A stretch of 64,000 nt of DNA from Flavobacterium sp. I3-2. GTDB taxonomy: Bacteria > Bacteroidota > Bacteroidia > Flavobacteriales > Flavobacteriaceae. The stretch covers positions 2,542,001 through 2,606,000 of the forward strand of contig NZ_CP058306.1 of NCBI RefSeq assembly GCF_013389595.1, written 5' to 3'. Made by a program: the position numbers and the translations under genes. Under the pieces are notes generated by a model. That model was not told the DNA's origin and did not search any database. It saw only the letters and a program-made list of their open reading frames with translations. Within the stretch, counting starts at the first letter, position 1. Each line of letters begins with the position of its first letter. This document shows, in pieces, positions 50,091-59,735 of this stretch.

Positions 50091-52670
50091 ATGATGTCTG
50101 AAGGAGAAAAGTTAATTCCTATTAACATCGAAGACGAAATGAAATCATCTTACATTGATTATTCAATGTCGGTAATTGTTTCTAGAGCGCTTCCAGATGT
50201 TAGAGATGGTTTAAAACCTGTTCACCGAAGAGTTTTATTCGGAATGCACGAATTAGGAGTAACTGCCACTAAACCACATAAAAAATCAGCAAGAATTGTT
50301 GGTGAAGTTTTAGGTAAATTTCACCCTCATGGAGATTCTTCTGTATACGATGCCATGGTTCGTATGGCTCAAGATTGGAGTTTAAGATATCTTTTAGTCG
50401 ATGGTCAAGGTAACTTTGGTTCTGTAGATGGCGATAGCCCTGCAGCGATGCGTTATACTGAGGCAAGAATGAAAAAAATGGCTGAAGAAATCATTGCAGA
50501 TTTAGAAAAAGAAACTGTTGATTTTCAACCAAACTTTGACGATACTTTAGAAGAACCTAAAGTAATGCCGACAAAAGTACCAATTTTACTTGTAAATGGA
50601 GCTTCTGGTATTGCAGTTGGTATGGCTACAAATATGGCACCTCATAACTTAAATGAGGTTATTGATGGTACTTTAGCTTATATCGATAACAATGATATTG
50701 AAATCGATGAGCTAATGCAACACATCAAAGCACCAGATTTTCCTACTGGAGGAGTAATTTATGGTTACGAAGGAGTACGCGAAGCTTTTAAAACAGGACG
50801 TGGACGTATTGTAATGCGAGCTAAAGCTAGTTTTGAAACGGTTGACGGAAGAGAGTGTATTGTTGTTACAGAAATTCCTTACCAAGTCAATAAAGCAGAA
50901 ATGATTAAAAAAACTGCTGAATTGGTAAACGATCATAAAATTGAAGGTATTTCAAACATTCGTGACGAATCGGATAGAAAGGGAATGCGTATCGTTTATA
51001 TTTTAAAACGTGATGCCATTCCAAATATCGTTTTAAATACACTTTATAAATATACGCAATTACAATCTTCATTCAGTGTAAATAATATTGCATTAGTAAA
51101 CGGAAGACCTGAAATGTTGAATCTTAAAGATTTGATTTTACATTTCGTAAATCACCGTTTTGAAGTTGTAACGCGTAGAACACAATTCGAATTAAGAAAA
51201 GCGCAAGAAAGAGCGCATATTCTTGAAGGATTAATCATTGCTTCTGATAATATTGACGAAGTAATTGCTATTATTCGTGGTTCTAAAAATGCAGATGAAG
51301 CTCGTGAACGTTTAATTGAACGTTTCTCACTTTCTGAGATTCAAGCTCGTGCTATTGTTGAAATGCGTTTACGCCAGTTAACAGGACTAGAGCAAGATAA
51401 ATTACGTGCTGAATTCGAGGAGATTATGAAATTAATCGCATATTTAGAATCGTTATTAGCAAGTAAAGATTTACTTATGGGAGTAATCAAAGACGAGCTT
51501 GTTGAAATCAAAGATAAATATGGTGATGCGCGTCGTTCTCAAATTGAATACGCTGGTGGAGAAATGAACATCGAAGATTTAATTCCGGATGAGCAAGTAG
51601 TTATTACCATTTCTCATGCAGGATACATCAAACGTACACCACTTTCAGAATACAAAACTCAAAATAGAGGTGGAGTTGGTCAAAAATCTGCCGGAACAAG
51701 AGATCAAGATTTCTTAGAACATATGTATGTGGCAACAAACCACCAATATATGTTGTTCTTTACTCAAAAAGGAAAATGTTTCTGGATGCGTGTTTACGAA
51801 ATTCCTGAAGGAAGTAAACAAGCAAAAGGAAGAGCGATTCAAAACATCATCAATATTGAAAACGATGATAAAGTAAAAGCATTCATTTGTACGCAAGATT
51901 TAAAAGACGAAGAATACATCAATAACCATTATGTAATCATGGTTACCAAACAAGGTCAGGTTAAGAAAACTCCGCTTGAACAATATTCTCGTCCACGTTT
52001 AAATGGTATCAATGCGATTACAATTAAAGAAGATGACGAATTATTCGAAGCAAAATTAACAGACGGAAACTCTAAAGTTTTAGTTGCTGCAAGATCTGGT
52101 AAATTAGTTCGTTTTGATGAAGCTAAAACTCGTCCGATGGGAAGAACAGCTTCTGGTGTTCGTGGTATTACTTTAGCTCATGATAAAGATGAAGTTATTG
52201 GAATGGTTGCTGTTAGCGATATGAATAGTGAAATTTTAGTAGTGTCTGAAAATGGTTACGGAAAACGTTCTTCTTTAGATGAATATCGTGAAACAAATCG
52301 TGGTGGAAAAGGTGTGAAAACCATGAACATCACCGACAAAACAGGATTGTTAGTTTCTTTAAATGCAGTAACTGACAACGATGATTTAATGATTATTAAT
52401 AAATCTGGTTTAACGATTCGTATTCGAGTTTCTGATTTACGTGTTATGGGACGTGCAACACAAGGTGTTCGTTTAATTAATATTAAAGGAAACGATTCGA
52501 TTGCTGCTGTTGCAAAAGTAATGAAGGATGAAGAAGAAGAAGTTGATACTGAAAATTTAGTAGCTCCAGAAGATGCTGAAATTTTACCTCCAGTAGAAGA
52601 TGAAATAGAAGATGACGAAATCATTGAAGACGATGACAACGATGTAGAACAAGAAAATTCTGAAGAATAA
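50091..52670 (+). CDS. gyrA: DNA gyrase subunit A
   Basis: GyrA cuts and rejoins DNA to introduce negative supercoils with GyrB. The 859 residues show the start [20 protein letters not shown], the quinolone-contact region [17 protein letters not shown] and the active-site Tyr122 in MRYTEARM; numbering coincides with E. coli. Ser83 and Asp87 are unaltered, so the usual resistance changes are absent. The C-terminal beta-pinwheel ([18 protein letters not shown] is the GyrA box) is followed by an acidic tail rich in Glu and Asp. A TATATTAG box at 50047-50054 may be its promoter. The TPR gene overlaps by one base. Confidence 0.98.
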   Translation: MMSEGEKLIPINIEDEMKSSYIDYSMSVIVSRALPDVRDGLKPVHRRVLFGMHELGVTATKPHKKSARIVGEVLGKFHPHGDSSVYDAMVRMAQDWSLRYLLVDGQGNFGSVDGDSPAAMRYTEARMKKMAEEIIADLEKETVDFQPNFDDTLEEPKVMPTKVPILLVNGASGIAVGMATNMAPHNLNEVIDGTLAYIDNNDIEIDELMQHIKAPDFPTGGVIYGYEGVREAFKTGRGRIVMRAKASFETVDGRECIVVTEIPYQVNKAEMIKKTAELVNDHKIEGISNIRDESDRKGMRIVYILKRDAIPNIVLNTLYKYTQLQSSFSVNNIALVNGRPEMLNLKDLILHFVNHRFEVVTRRTQFELRKAQERAHILEGLIIASDNIDEVIAIIRGSKNADEARERLIERFSLSEIQARAIVEMRLRQLTGLEQDKLRAEFEEIMKLIAYLESLLASKDLLMGVIKDELVEIKDKYGDARRSQIEYAGGEMNIEDLIPDEQVVITISHAGYIKRTPLSEYKTQNRGGVGQKSAGTRDQDFLEHMYVATNHQYMLFFTQKGKCFWMRVYEIPEGSKQAKGRAIQNIINIENDDKVKAFICTQDLKDEEYINNHYVIMVTKQGQVKKTPLEQYSRPRLNGINAITIKEDDELFEAKLTDGNSKVLVAARSGKLVRFDEAKTRPMGRTASGVRGITLAHDKDEVIGMVAVSDMNSEILVVSENGYGKRSSLDEYRETNRGGKGVKTMNITDKTGLLVSLNAVTDNDDLMIINKSGLTIRIRVSDLRVMGRATQGVRLINIKGNDSIAAVAKVMKDEEEEVDTENLVAPEDAEILPPVEDEIEDDEIIEDDDNDVEQENSEE

Positions 52671-53908
52671 TGAAAAATAAATTTTATGCATTTTCAATTG
52701 CATTAGTTTCTTTATCAGCATCAGCTCAAAAGGCTGAATTAAAAGAAGCTTCAAAATTAGTAGATAAAAAAAGTTTCACAGAAGCTCGTTTAGCTTTGCA
52801 AAAAGTTGAACCGTTGTTGGGTTCAGCAACTGATGAACAAAAAGCTGAATATTATTTTCTTACTGGGCAAACTGCTTTAAGTTTAGCTGCGACCGAAGAT
52901 CAAGAAAAGAATGTTGTTAAAGCGGTGGAGTCATTTAAGAAAGTAACCGAAATTGAAAAAGCGTCAAAGAATAATAAATATTCTGCAAAAGCTGAACCTA
53001 TTACAAATATACTTTTAGCTCAGGTTGTAAACGAAGCTGTTGCAGATAATACAAAAGGTAAATTTAAAGATGCTTCTCGTAAATTTGATTTGGGATATCA
53101 ATTAAGTCCTAAAGATACAGTTTATCTTTTTTATGCTGCTTCAACAGCAATTAGCGCAAACGATTATGATTTTGCAGAGAGTAAATATAAAGAATTGGTT
53201 AATCTAAATTACGATGGTAAATCAGTTTATTATACTGCAGTAGAAAAAGCTAATGGTGCTGTACAATCATTTGGAAGTGATAAAAAGATGCGTGATTTGT
53301 TAGTGCGTCAAGGAACTCACATTCAACCAAAAACGGTTACTGAGCCAAGTCAACGAGGTGAAATTCTGAAAAATCTTTCTTTAATATTAATGAATAAAGA
53401 GAATTATTCGGAAGCTGAACAATACATCACAAAAGCTTATAAAAACAATCCAGATGATAATGATGTTTTAATGAGTTTATTGAATTTATACAGTCAAACG
53501 AATAGAAATGATAAGTTTGTTGAAATTGCAAATGCTGCTTTAGCTAAAAATCCAAATAATGCTTTATTAAATTACAATTTAGGTATAATTGCATCTAATG
53601 AAAATAAAGATGATGTTGCTAAAAATTATTTTACAAAGGCAATTGAATTAGATCCAAAATTTGAAAATGCTTATCTAGGTTTAGCAAATTTAATTCTTAA
53701 AAAAGATAATGAAATTACTAATGCAATGAATAATACTGGCACCTCAAACGCTGGTCAACAAAAATTCAAAGCATTGAAACAACAAAAAATCGGAATCTAT
53801 AAAGAAGCTCTAGAATATTTAAATCAAGCCAAAAAGATTAATAGTCAAAATGAATCTATTAATAGTTTAGTAGAGGAAATTGAAAATTATTTAGATTTAG
53901 AAAAATAG
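52670..53908 (+). CDS. Exported TPR-repeat protein (412 aa)
   Basis: A signal peptide (FYAFSIALVSLSASAQ, residues 4-19) precedes a helical protein of tetratricopeptide repeats: SKLVDKKSFTEARLALQKVE, AEYYFLTGQTALSLA, then NKENYSEAEQYITKAYKNNP, NALLNYNLGIIASNENKDDV and KNYFTKAIELDPKFENAYLG with the A-x-x-x-Y/L-x-x-A-L/I-x-L-x-P pattern. TPR proteins act as scaffolds. The ATG overlaps the gyrA stop codon (TAATG), so it is probably transcribed with gyrA, a pairing seen in other Flavobacteriia; the reason is unknown. Confidence 0.88.
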   Translation: MKNKFYAFSIALVSLSASAQKAELKEASKLVDKKSFTEARLALQKVEPLLGSATDEQKAEYYFLTGQTALSLAATEDQEKNVVKAVESFKKVTEIEKASKNNKYSAKAEPITNILLAQVVNEAVADNTKGKFKDASRKFDLGYQLSPKDTVYLFYAASTAISANDYDFAESKYKELVNLNYDGKSVYYTAVEKANGAVQSFGSDKKMRDLLVRQGTHIQPKTVTEPSQRGEILKNLSLILMNKENYSEAEQYITKAYKNNPDDNDVLMSLLNLYSQTNRNDKFVEIANAALAKNPNNALLNYNLGIIASNENKDDVAKNYFTKAIELDPKFENAYLGLANLILKKDNEITNAMNNTGTSNAGQQKFKALKQQKIGIYKEALEYLNQAKKINSQNESINSLVEEIENYLDLEK

Positions 53909-53932
53909 ATTTTTAAGAATCACAATAATATT

Positions 53933-53971
53933 AAAAACGTATATAACTTAATTTGTTATGTACGTTTTTTT
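53933..53971 (+). terminator. Terminator of the gyrA-TPR operon
   Basis: AAAAACGTATATAAC / GTTATGTACGTTTTT stem with one mismatch region and a 7-base loop, then T run, 25 bp after the TPR stop codon. Confidence 0.75.
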
Positions 53972-54090
53972 ATGAGGTATATTATTATTTTGAGAATAAA
54001 TTGGAACTTGATTTATAAAGATATTTGTAGATTAAATCTTGTTGAAAATTCATTTGATCTGATGCATAACCTTATTAATAAACATAAAAA

Positions 54091-54122
54091 AAGGAGTAGA
54101 AAATATTATTTCTCTACTCCTT
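54091..54122 (-). terminator. Terminator of the ccsBA gene
   Basis: AAGGAGTAGA / TCTACTCCTT stem with a 12-base loop and an A run on the left, 19 bp beyond the stop codon of the minus-strand ccsBA gene. Confidence 0.8.
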
Positions 54123-54141
54123 AAATATAAATTTGATAAAA

Positions 54142-57100
54142 CTATTTTTTATAATGAATTCGATATTTATAATAAGCTAAAGCTCCTAATGTAAATACTG
54201 ATCCAACAGACCACCAAATAAATGCTGGTGTAACCACTTGATCTCCTTTTGCGTATGAATGCAATCCTGATAAATAGAAGTTAACTCCGAAATACGTCAT
54301 TAAGATCGCATAGAATGCAATAATTGACATAAAATTATAAATCCAAGTACCACGTAGAGAAGGAACAAATCTCATGTGAATTACAAAGGCATAAACCATA
54401 ATACTAACTAATGCCCAAGTTTCTTTTGGATCCCATCCCCAATAACGTCCCCAACTTTCGTTAGCCCATTGACCTCCAAGGAAGTTTCCGATGGTTAAAA
54501 GAACTAAACCAACCGTTAAAGCCATTTCGTTGATGTAAGTAATTTCTTTAACATTTAAATCCATCTTAGCTTTATTGTTTTTAGTTGTAAATACCATTAA
54601 AAATAAAGCTACAATTCCTAAGATCATACCTAAAGCAAATGGTCCATAACTTGCAACAATAACCGCCACGTGAATCATTAACCAGTATGAATTAAGAACA
54701 GGTTGTAAGTTTGCGATTGCTGGATCCATCCAACTCCAATGGGCAATCATTAGAATCATTCCTGCAACAAAGGCTGTTGAAGCAATTGTCAATTCAGATT
54801 TTCTACCAAATATTAATCCAAATAACATCGTTGCCCATCCAACATAAATCATCGATTCATAAGCGTCAGACCAAGGTGCATGTCCAGAAACGTACCAACG
54901 AGCTGCTAAACCTGCTGTATGTAATAAGAATAATACAATTACAAAACCAATAAATATATTTGAAATTAATTTTAAGATTTTATTGTCTTTGAAAATTCTG
55001 ATGATAACTACAGCAAATAATAAAACAGAAGCATACATGTACCAAGAATACAATCTCTTAAAAATATCGTATTTGTTATACAAAATTTCAGCTTCTACAT
55101 GTTGATCAGACGGCATTACTTCAGCTCCAAATTTATGTTGATAGTCGCTAATGTTTTGTAAAAATTCATCTGCTTTTGTATAATCTTTTGTTTCTAAAGA
55201 TTTCATTAAAGTTGTTAAATACGCCGGAAGAATAATTTTTGTAAACTGTAAATCTTCTCCTTTTATATCAGATTCATTTAGTTCTAAATAATTGATCCAT
55301 TTATTTCCTTTATCGTAAGGTACAGGGAAAATATTTAAAATTTGACCTGTGATTGCAGAATATAGTAAGTTTACTTTTTTATCAGCTTCGATAAAATCTT
55401 TTTGAAACTGATTTTTTACAGTTGTATGATTTGCTTCTTCTAGATATTTATCTAATTTATAATTTCCTTGTTCATCAAAGAAATTAATTAAAGCAGCAAA
55501 TTTTTGATCAGCAGGAATTCCGATTACTTCACGAATACTATCATTTTCCTTTTTAAGATTAATGATTGGCACATTGTACCATAGTTGTGGGAATTGTGTA
55601 ATTGAAAGCAAAACTTGATCAGAATCCATTCCTTTGTAATGATCTGATTTACTTACTTTTCTTAATAATTCAGACGAAAACGTGTTGATTGGTTTCATAC
55701 GTCCGCCAGCATCCTGAATGATTAATTTACCAAATTTATCAGCGTGTTCTAAGGGAACTTTAGATATTTCTAAAATAGAATCTAATTGTTTCTCAGAAGG
55801 CATTTTATGATTATGTTGCGCAAATGCTCCTAACGAAATAAATAATAACAATGCTGTAATTAAACTCTTTTTCTTAGCGCGAACTTTGTTTAATTTATTT
55901 CTTAAATCATCAAAGCGCGTGTTTTTTGTAACTAAAAGTAAAAGCATACTAATGTATAATAAAGTATATCCAATATAAGTAATCCAAGTTCCATAAAAAT
56001 CGTGACTTACAGATAAAATCGTTCCTTTTTCGTCTGGATCAAATTGTGCTTGGAAAAAACGGTATCCATCATAATCTAATACATTATTCATGTAAATATG
56101 AGCATCGAAATTTTTATCACGAGGATCAAGAACAGTTACTTTACTTTCAAACGAAGAATAACTTTTTTCTGTACCAGGATATTTATTTGCGATAAAATCG
56201 TTTAATTGAACTTCGAATGGGGTAGTGTAAATTTTAGAACCAAACATTAATGTAAATTCTAATTCACCTAATTTAAATGATTGTGGAACGCCCATCGTAC
56301 CTTTTGAACCTAATAAAGTAACATCTTCAGTAACTTCGTTTCCATCTTTATCTTGAGTAGAAACAGTTAACATTAAAGCATCGTGAGTTGTTGAAGTTTT
56401 GAAATTGTTGTCAGACACATATCCGATTTTACCTTTCATTGGTAATTCAGGAAACACAAATTGTGAACCACCAATGTTATATAACGAACGGAACATCAAT
56501 TCTTGAACTTGATCTTTATCTACTTTTCCTTGAAATTGATCGGCCATACGCATAAAATTACCTTCAAAAGGAGTTTCTATCGTATAGTTATCGCCATCTT
56601 TTGTAATATTAATAGCTCCAGGTGTTGGTTTGTTAAATGCAAATAATACATTGTGGAAGTTTTGTACTTCGCCTTCTTTTAAGAAATGTTCATGACGCGT
56701 ACCGTCACCAGATTCGACCATTTTTAAGAAGAAGATTCCGTTTTCATCAGGTTGAATTTGTTCAGTTGCACCCATAATGAAATCTTTAAATTCAACTTTA
56801 AACGGAATTCCATTAAAATCTTTTTTCATCGAAAAATAATTCGAAGCAAAATTACTAATGAAGTTATCTTTATCTAAAGCTCCTGAAAATAAATGTTGAT
56901 TTTCAAAAGTTCTACGTTTCATTTCTCCATCAACCATACCGTCAGTCATAACGGTTAAGAAAGTTCGGTCAGAAAATATTTGGTTTGATTTTTCCGTTTC
57001 TCTAATCGGCATCATACCTTCGTAACTGATGTAACGCGTTACAAATGCACCTACTAAAATAAAAATAAAAGAAAGGTGCAATACTAAAGTAACCCACTTT

Positions 57101-57321
57101 TCTTTTTTATATAATTGATATTTTTTAATGTTTCCAATAAAATTGATAACAAAAATTAGCATGATTAATTCAAACCATTTGGTATTGTAAATTAAAATTC
57201 GAGCTGTGTCGGTATTATACTCATTTTCAATGAAAGTACCTAAACCTAATGCAATCGGGAAAATAATGAACAAAACTGCCATTAATCGTGTCGAGGATAA
57301 GAAAGTAAATAACTTCTTCAT
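54142..57321 (-). CDS. Fused cytochrome c biogenesis protein CcsB-CcsA (ResB-ResC)
   Basis: System II haem delivery and attachment to apocytochrome c in one 1059-residue polypeptide. The N-terminal third is ResB/CcsB-like (FLSSTRLMAVLFIIFPIALG, LVLHLSFIFILVGAF, a large periplasmic part). The C-terminal third is CcsA with the haem-binding WWD-type motif WGWDPKETWALVSI near residue 958 and flanking helices with conserved His. Between them near 481-505 is a second signal-peptide-like segment (KKSLITALLLFISLGAFAQ). The start is the ATG at 57321; the frame's TTG at 57357 is not used. It is transcribed alone. Confidence 0.93.
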   Translation of the reverse strand: MKKLFTFLSSTRLMAVLFIIFPIALGLGTFIENEYNTDTARILIYNTKWFELIMLIFVINFIGNIKKYQLYKKEKWVTLVLHLSFIFILVGAFVTRYISYEGMMPIRETEKSNQIFSDRTFLTVMTDGMVDGEMKRRTFENQHLFSGALDKDNFISNFASNYFSMKKDFNGIPFKVEFKDFIMGATEQIQPDENGIFFLKMVESGDGTRHEHFLKEGEVQNFHNVLFAFNKPTPGAINITKDGDNYTIETPFEGNFMRMADQFQGKVDKDQVQELMFRSLYNIGGSQFVFPELPMKGKIGYVSDNNFKTSTTHDALMLTVSTQDKDGNEVTEDVTLLGSKGTMGVPQSFKLGELEFTLMFGSKIYTTPFEVQLNDFIANKYPGTEKSYSSFESKVTVLDPRDKNFDAHIYMNNVLDYDGYRFFQAQFDPDEKGTILSVSHDFYGTWITYIGYTLLYISMLLLLVTKNTRFDDLRNKLNKVRAKKKSLITALLLFISLGAFAQHNHKMPSEKQLDSILEISKVPLEHADKFGKLIIQDAGGRMKPINTFSSELLRKVSKSDHYKGMDSDQVLLSITQFPQLWYNVPIINLKKENDSIREVIGIPADQKFAALINFFDEQGNYKLDKYLEEANHTTVKNQFQKDFIEADKKVNLLYSAITGQILNIFPVPYDKGNKWINYLELNESDIKGEDLQFTKIILPAYLTTLMKSLETKDYTKADEFLQNISDYQHKFGAEVMPSDQHVEAEILYNKYDIFKRLYSWYMYASVLLFAVVIIRIFKDNKILKLISNIFIGFVIVLFLLHTAGLAARWYVSGHAPWSDAYESMIYVGWATMLFGLIFGRKSELTIASTAFVAGMILMIAHWSWMDPAIANLQPVLNSYWLMIHVAVIVASYGPFALGMILGIVALFLMVFTTKNNKAKMDLNVKEITYINEMALTVGLVLLTIGNFLGGQWANESWGRYWGWDPKETWALVSIMVYAFVIHMRFVPSLRGTWIYNFMSIIAFYAILMTYFGVNFYLSGLHSYAKGDQVVTPAFIWWSVGSVFTLGALAYYKYRIHYKK

Positions 57322-57442
57322 AATTATATATGTGTAGTCTATAATAAAATTCCACAAAAATACCTTTTTTCGTCCGTATTAATTTATTTTTAACGAATAA
57401 TTAATGTTTGAAAAATAAATTATTACGTTATAAATATTGTTT

Positions 57443-57450
57443 TAAATTTG
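57443..57450 (+). promoter_or_regulatory. -7 promoter box of the aminotransferase gene
   Basis: TAAATTTG (TAnnTTTG), 48 bases before the ATG at 57499. The nearest TTTG lies 32 bp upstream, too far for a normal spacing. Confidence 0.45.
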
Positions 57451-57498
57451 TACAGAGTACAACAACTAAATTTGACTATAAAATACAACAAATAAATT

Positions 57499-58692
57499 AT
57501 GCCTAAAATTTCAAATAAAGGGCAACAGATGCCAGAATCACCGATTCGAAAATTGGTTCCGTTTGCTGAAACTGCTAAGAAAAAAGGAAATAAAGTTTAT
57601 CATTTAAACATTGGTCAACCCGATATTAAAACACCAGAAGTAGCATTAAACGCTGTTAAAAATGCAAATATTGAAGTTTTAGAATACAGCCATTCTGCGG
57701 GTTTCGAATCTTACAGAACTAAATTAGCTTCTTATTATCAAAAACAAGGTTTACCAGTAAATACAGAAGATATCATCATTACAACTGGTGGATCTGAAGC
57801 TTTAATGTTTGCGATGGGAAGCACGATGGATCAAGGTGATGAAATCATTATTCCAGAACCTTTTTATGCAAATTACAACGGTTTTTCTACAGCATCAGGA
57901 ATTAAAGTTGTACCGGTTATTTCAGGTATCGAAACAGGTTTTGCATTGCCACCAATTGCTGATTTTGAAAAATTAATCACACCAAAAACCAAAGCGATTT
58001 TAATTTGTAATCCAGGTAATCCAACAGGTTATTTATATTCAAAAGAAGAAATTGAGGAATTAGCTACTTTAGTTAAGAAACATGATTTATTCTTAATCGC
58101 TGACGAAGTTTACAGAGAATTTGCTTATGACGGATTCAAACATTTTTCGGTTTTAAACGAAGAAAGTATTGCTGAAAATGCAATCATGATTGATTCGGTT
58201 TCTAAACGTTTTAGTATGTGTGGAGCTCGAATTGGGTGTGTGGTTTCTAAAAATAAAGAATTCATGCAAGCTGCAATGAAATTTGCCCAAGCGCGTTTAT
58301 CGCCACCAACTTATGCGCAAATTGCTTCTGAAGCTGCTTTAGATACGCCTCAATCTTATTTTGATGATGTAATTACAGAATATAAAGATCGTAGAGATAC
58401 TTTGGTAAATGCTTTAAACGCAATTGATGGAGTAGAAGTAGCTAATCCAAAAGGAGCTTTTTATTGCATCGCTAAATTACCTGTTGAAAATGCAGAGGAT
58501 TTTGCAAAATGGATTTTAGAAGATTTCGATTTAAATGGCGAAACGGTTATGGTTGCTCCAGCTGCTGGATTTTATTCAACTCCAGGTGTTGGTTTAAACG
58601 AAGTTCGTTTGGCTTATGTTTTAAAGAAAGAAGATTTAATTAAATCAGCAGAAATTTTAAAAGCAGCTTTAATTGCTTATAAGGCAAGATAG
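57499..58692 (+). CDS. Class I/II PLP-dependent aminotransferase
   Basis: A 397-residue fold-type I aminotransferase, probably acting on aspartate or another amino acid. Signs are HLNIGQPDIKTPEVAL near residue 36, TTGGSEALMFAM, the ICNPGNPTGYLYSKEE block, the Tyr/Asp pair in LIADEVYREFAYDGF, the PLP lysine in SVSKRFSMCGARIGC and the arginine in LNEVRLAY for the alpha-carboxylate. The substrate cannot be fixed from sequence. It is divergent from ccsBA and is followed by a hairpin terminator. Confidence 0.93.
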   Translation: MPKISNKGQQMPESPIRKLVPFAETAKKKGNKVYHLNIGQPDIKTPEVALNAVKNANIEVLEYSHSAGFESYRTKLASYYQKQGLPVNTEDIIITTGGSEALMFAMGSTMDQGDEIIIPEPFYANYNGFSTASGIKVVPVISGIETGFALPPIADFEKLITPKTKAILICNPGNPTGYLYSKEEIEELATLVKKHDLFLIADEVYREFAYDGFKHFSVLNEESIAENAIMIDSVSKRFSMCGARIGCVVSKNKEFMQAAMKFAQARLSPPTYAQIASEAALDTPQSYFDDVITEYKDRRDTLVNALNAIDGVEVANPKGAFYCIAKLPVENAEDFAKWILEDFDLNGETVMVAPAAGFYSTPGVGLNEVRLAYVLKKEDLIKSAEILKAALIAYKAR

Positions 58693-58717
58693 ATATAAAA
58701 AAAATATTATTTTCAAG

Positions 58718-58754
58718 AATATGAGTTTGACATTTTGTTGAACTCATATTTTTT
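58718..58754 (+). terminator. Terminator after the aminotransferase gene
   Basis: AATATGAGTT / AACTCATATT stem with a 13-base loop and a T run, 26 bp after the stop codon. Confidence 0.8.
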
Positions 58755-58759
58755 ATAAT

Positions 58760-58785
58760 AAAAAAGACCGATATTAAATCGATCT
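58760..58785 (-). terminator. Terminator of the 272-aa exported protein gene
   Basis: On the minus strand AAGATCGAT / ATCGGTCTT with one G-U pair, 5-base loop and a following U run. It begins immediately at the stop codon. Confidence 0.7.
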
Positions 58786-59603
58786 TATTGTCTTTTTATG
58801 ATAAGAGATGAATTAAAATTTAAATTATCATCTTTAATAATTACTGATCCTTTAGAATCATACTTTTCGAAATTATAATCTCTCATTTCTTCGTAAGCAG
58901 TTAAGCGATCAATGTAAATTTTACCATTTCGATCCTGTTTAAATTTAATACGAACAACTTCAGCATTTAAAATCCAATTTTTAACAAATAATTGTTTTCC
59001 GTTATTTACTTGCGAATGATCAATAGGATAAGGTTTTGTTAGATAAAACTCAATTTCAATTAGATTGTATTTTTGGTCATATTTAAAAAAACCTTCATAA
59101 TAATCTTCTGTAAAAAAGGTTACTGTAGTAATTCCTTTTTCAGTTGATCGTATGTATTGGTAGTCGTTTATATTATTCAAAAAATCAAGTTCGGGAATAT
59201 TTATGTTTTTTCGTAAAATAACTTCAGTTAACCAATATAAAGGAGAATCGTTATTTGAATATCTAGAAAAAAAAGGTTCTTTATAATATTCAATATTTTT
59301 AGGATTTGAAGTTTTTACTTTATTGATTTTTTTACTTTTCAAATCCATTGAAATATCATAAAACGAATTGATATGAATTAAAGTGTCTGTTTTTCCAAGA
59401 TAAGCTTCTTGCGTAATGGTGTATTTCGCATTATCGCCAGAATAATTTTTATAGGTTTGTTTTTTTATATCTTCAATTATTTCAATTATATTTTTTTTGG
59501 AAACTCGTTCAATAACCATTTCTTCCATATCTGTATCCTCAATTTGGGCAAATGAGTTATAACCTAAAAAAAAGATTGTAATAAGTAGAATGTATTTTTT
59601 CAT
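58785..59603 (-). CDS. Exported protein of unknown function (272 aa)
   Basis: A signal peptide (ILLITIFFLGYNSFAQ, residues 4-19) precedes a beta-rich domain. A helical opening (VSKKNIIEIIEDIKKQTYKN) leads to strands KYTITQEAYLGKTDTLIHI and YIRSTEKGITTVTFFTEDYY; the end IVRIKFKQDRNGKIYIDRLTAY-like part looks like a DUF-type exported Bacteroidota protein. I do not recognise it. Its 130 bp upstream region is AT-rich. It stands alone. Confidence 0.6.
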   Translation of the reverse strand: MKKYILLITIFFLGYNSFAQIEDTDMEEMVIERVSKKNIIEIIEDIKKQTYKNYSGDNAKYTITQEAYLGKTDTLIHINSFYDISMDLKSKKINKVKTSNPKNIEYYKEPFFSRYSNNDSPLYWLTEVILRKNINIPELDFLNNINDYQYIRSTEKGITTVTFFTEDYYEGFFKYDQKYNLIEIEFYLTKPYPIDHSQVNNGKQLFVKNWILNAEVVRIKFKQDRNGKIYIDRLTAYEEMRDYNFEKYDSKGSVIIKDDNLNFNSSLIIKRQ

Positions 59604-59700
59604 TTTTTGTTGAATGATTAACGTTGCTAATATACCGAGATATTTATAAATAGTTATTAAATTATTTCATAAATATTACAATAAAAATTGAATTTATAAA

Positions 59701-59729
59701 AAAAAGAAGCAACCGTGGTCACTTCTTTA
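59701..59729 (-). terminator. Terminator of the acyl-CoA ligase gene
   Basis: AAAGAAG / CTTCTTT stem with an 11-base loop; A run on the left side for the minus-strand gene ending at 59736. Confidence 0.65.
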
Positions 59730-59735
59730 GTAAAT

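Noticed and set aside
50091..50400. Quinolone-resistance change in gyrA
   Set aside because: Ser83 and Asp87 of the [12 protein letters not shown] block are the susceptible residues.
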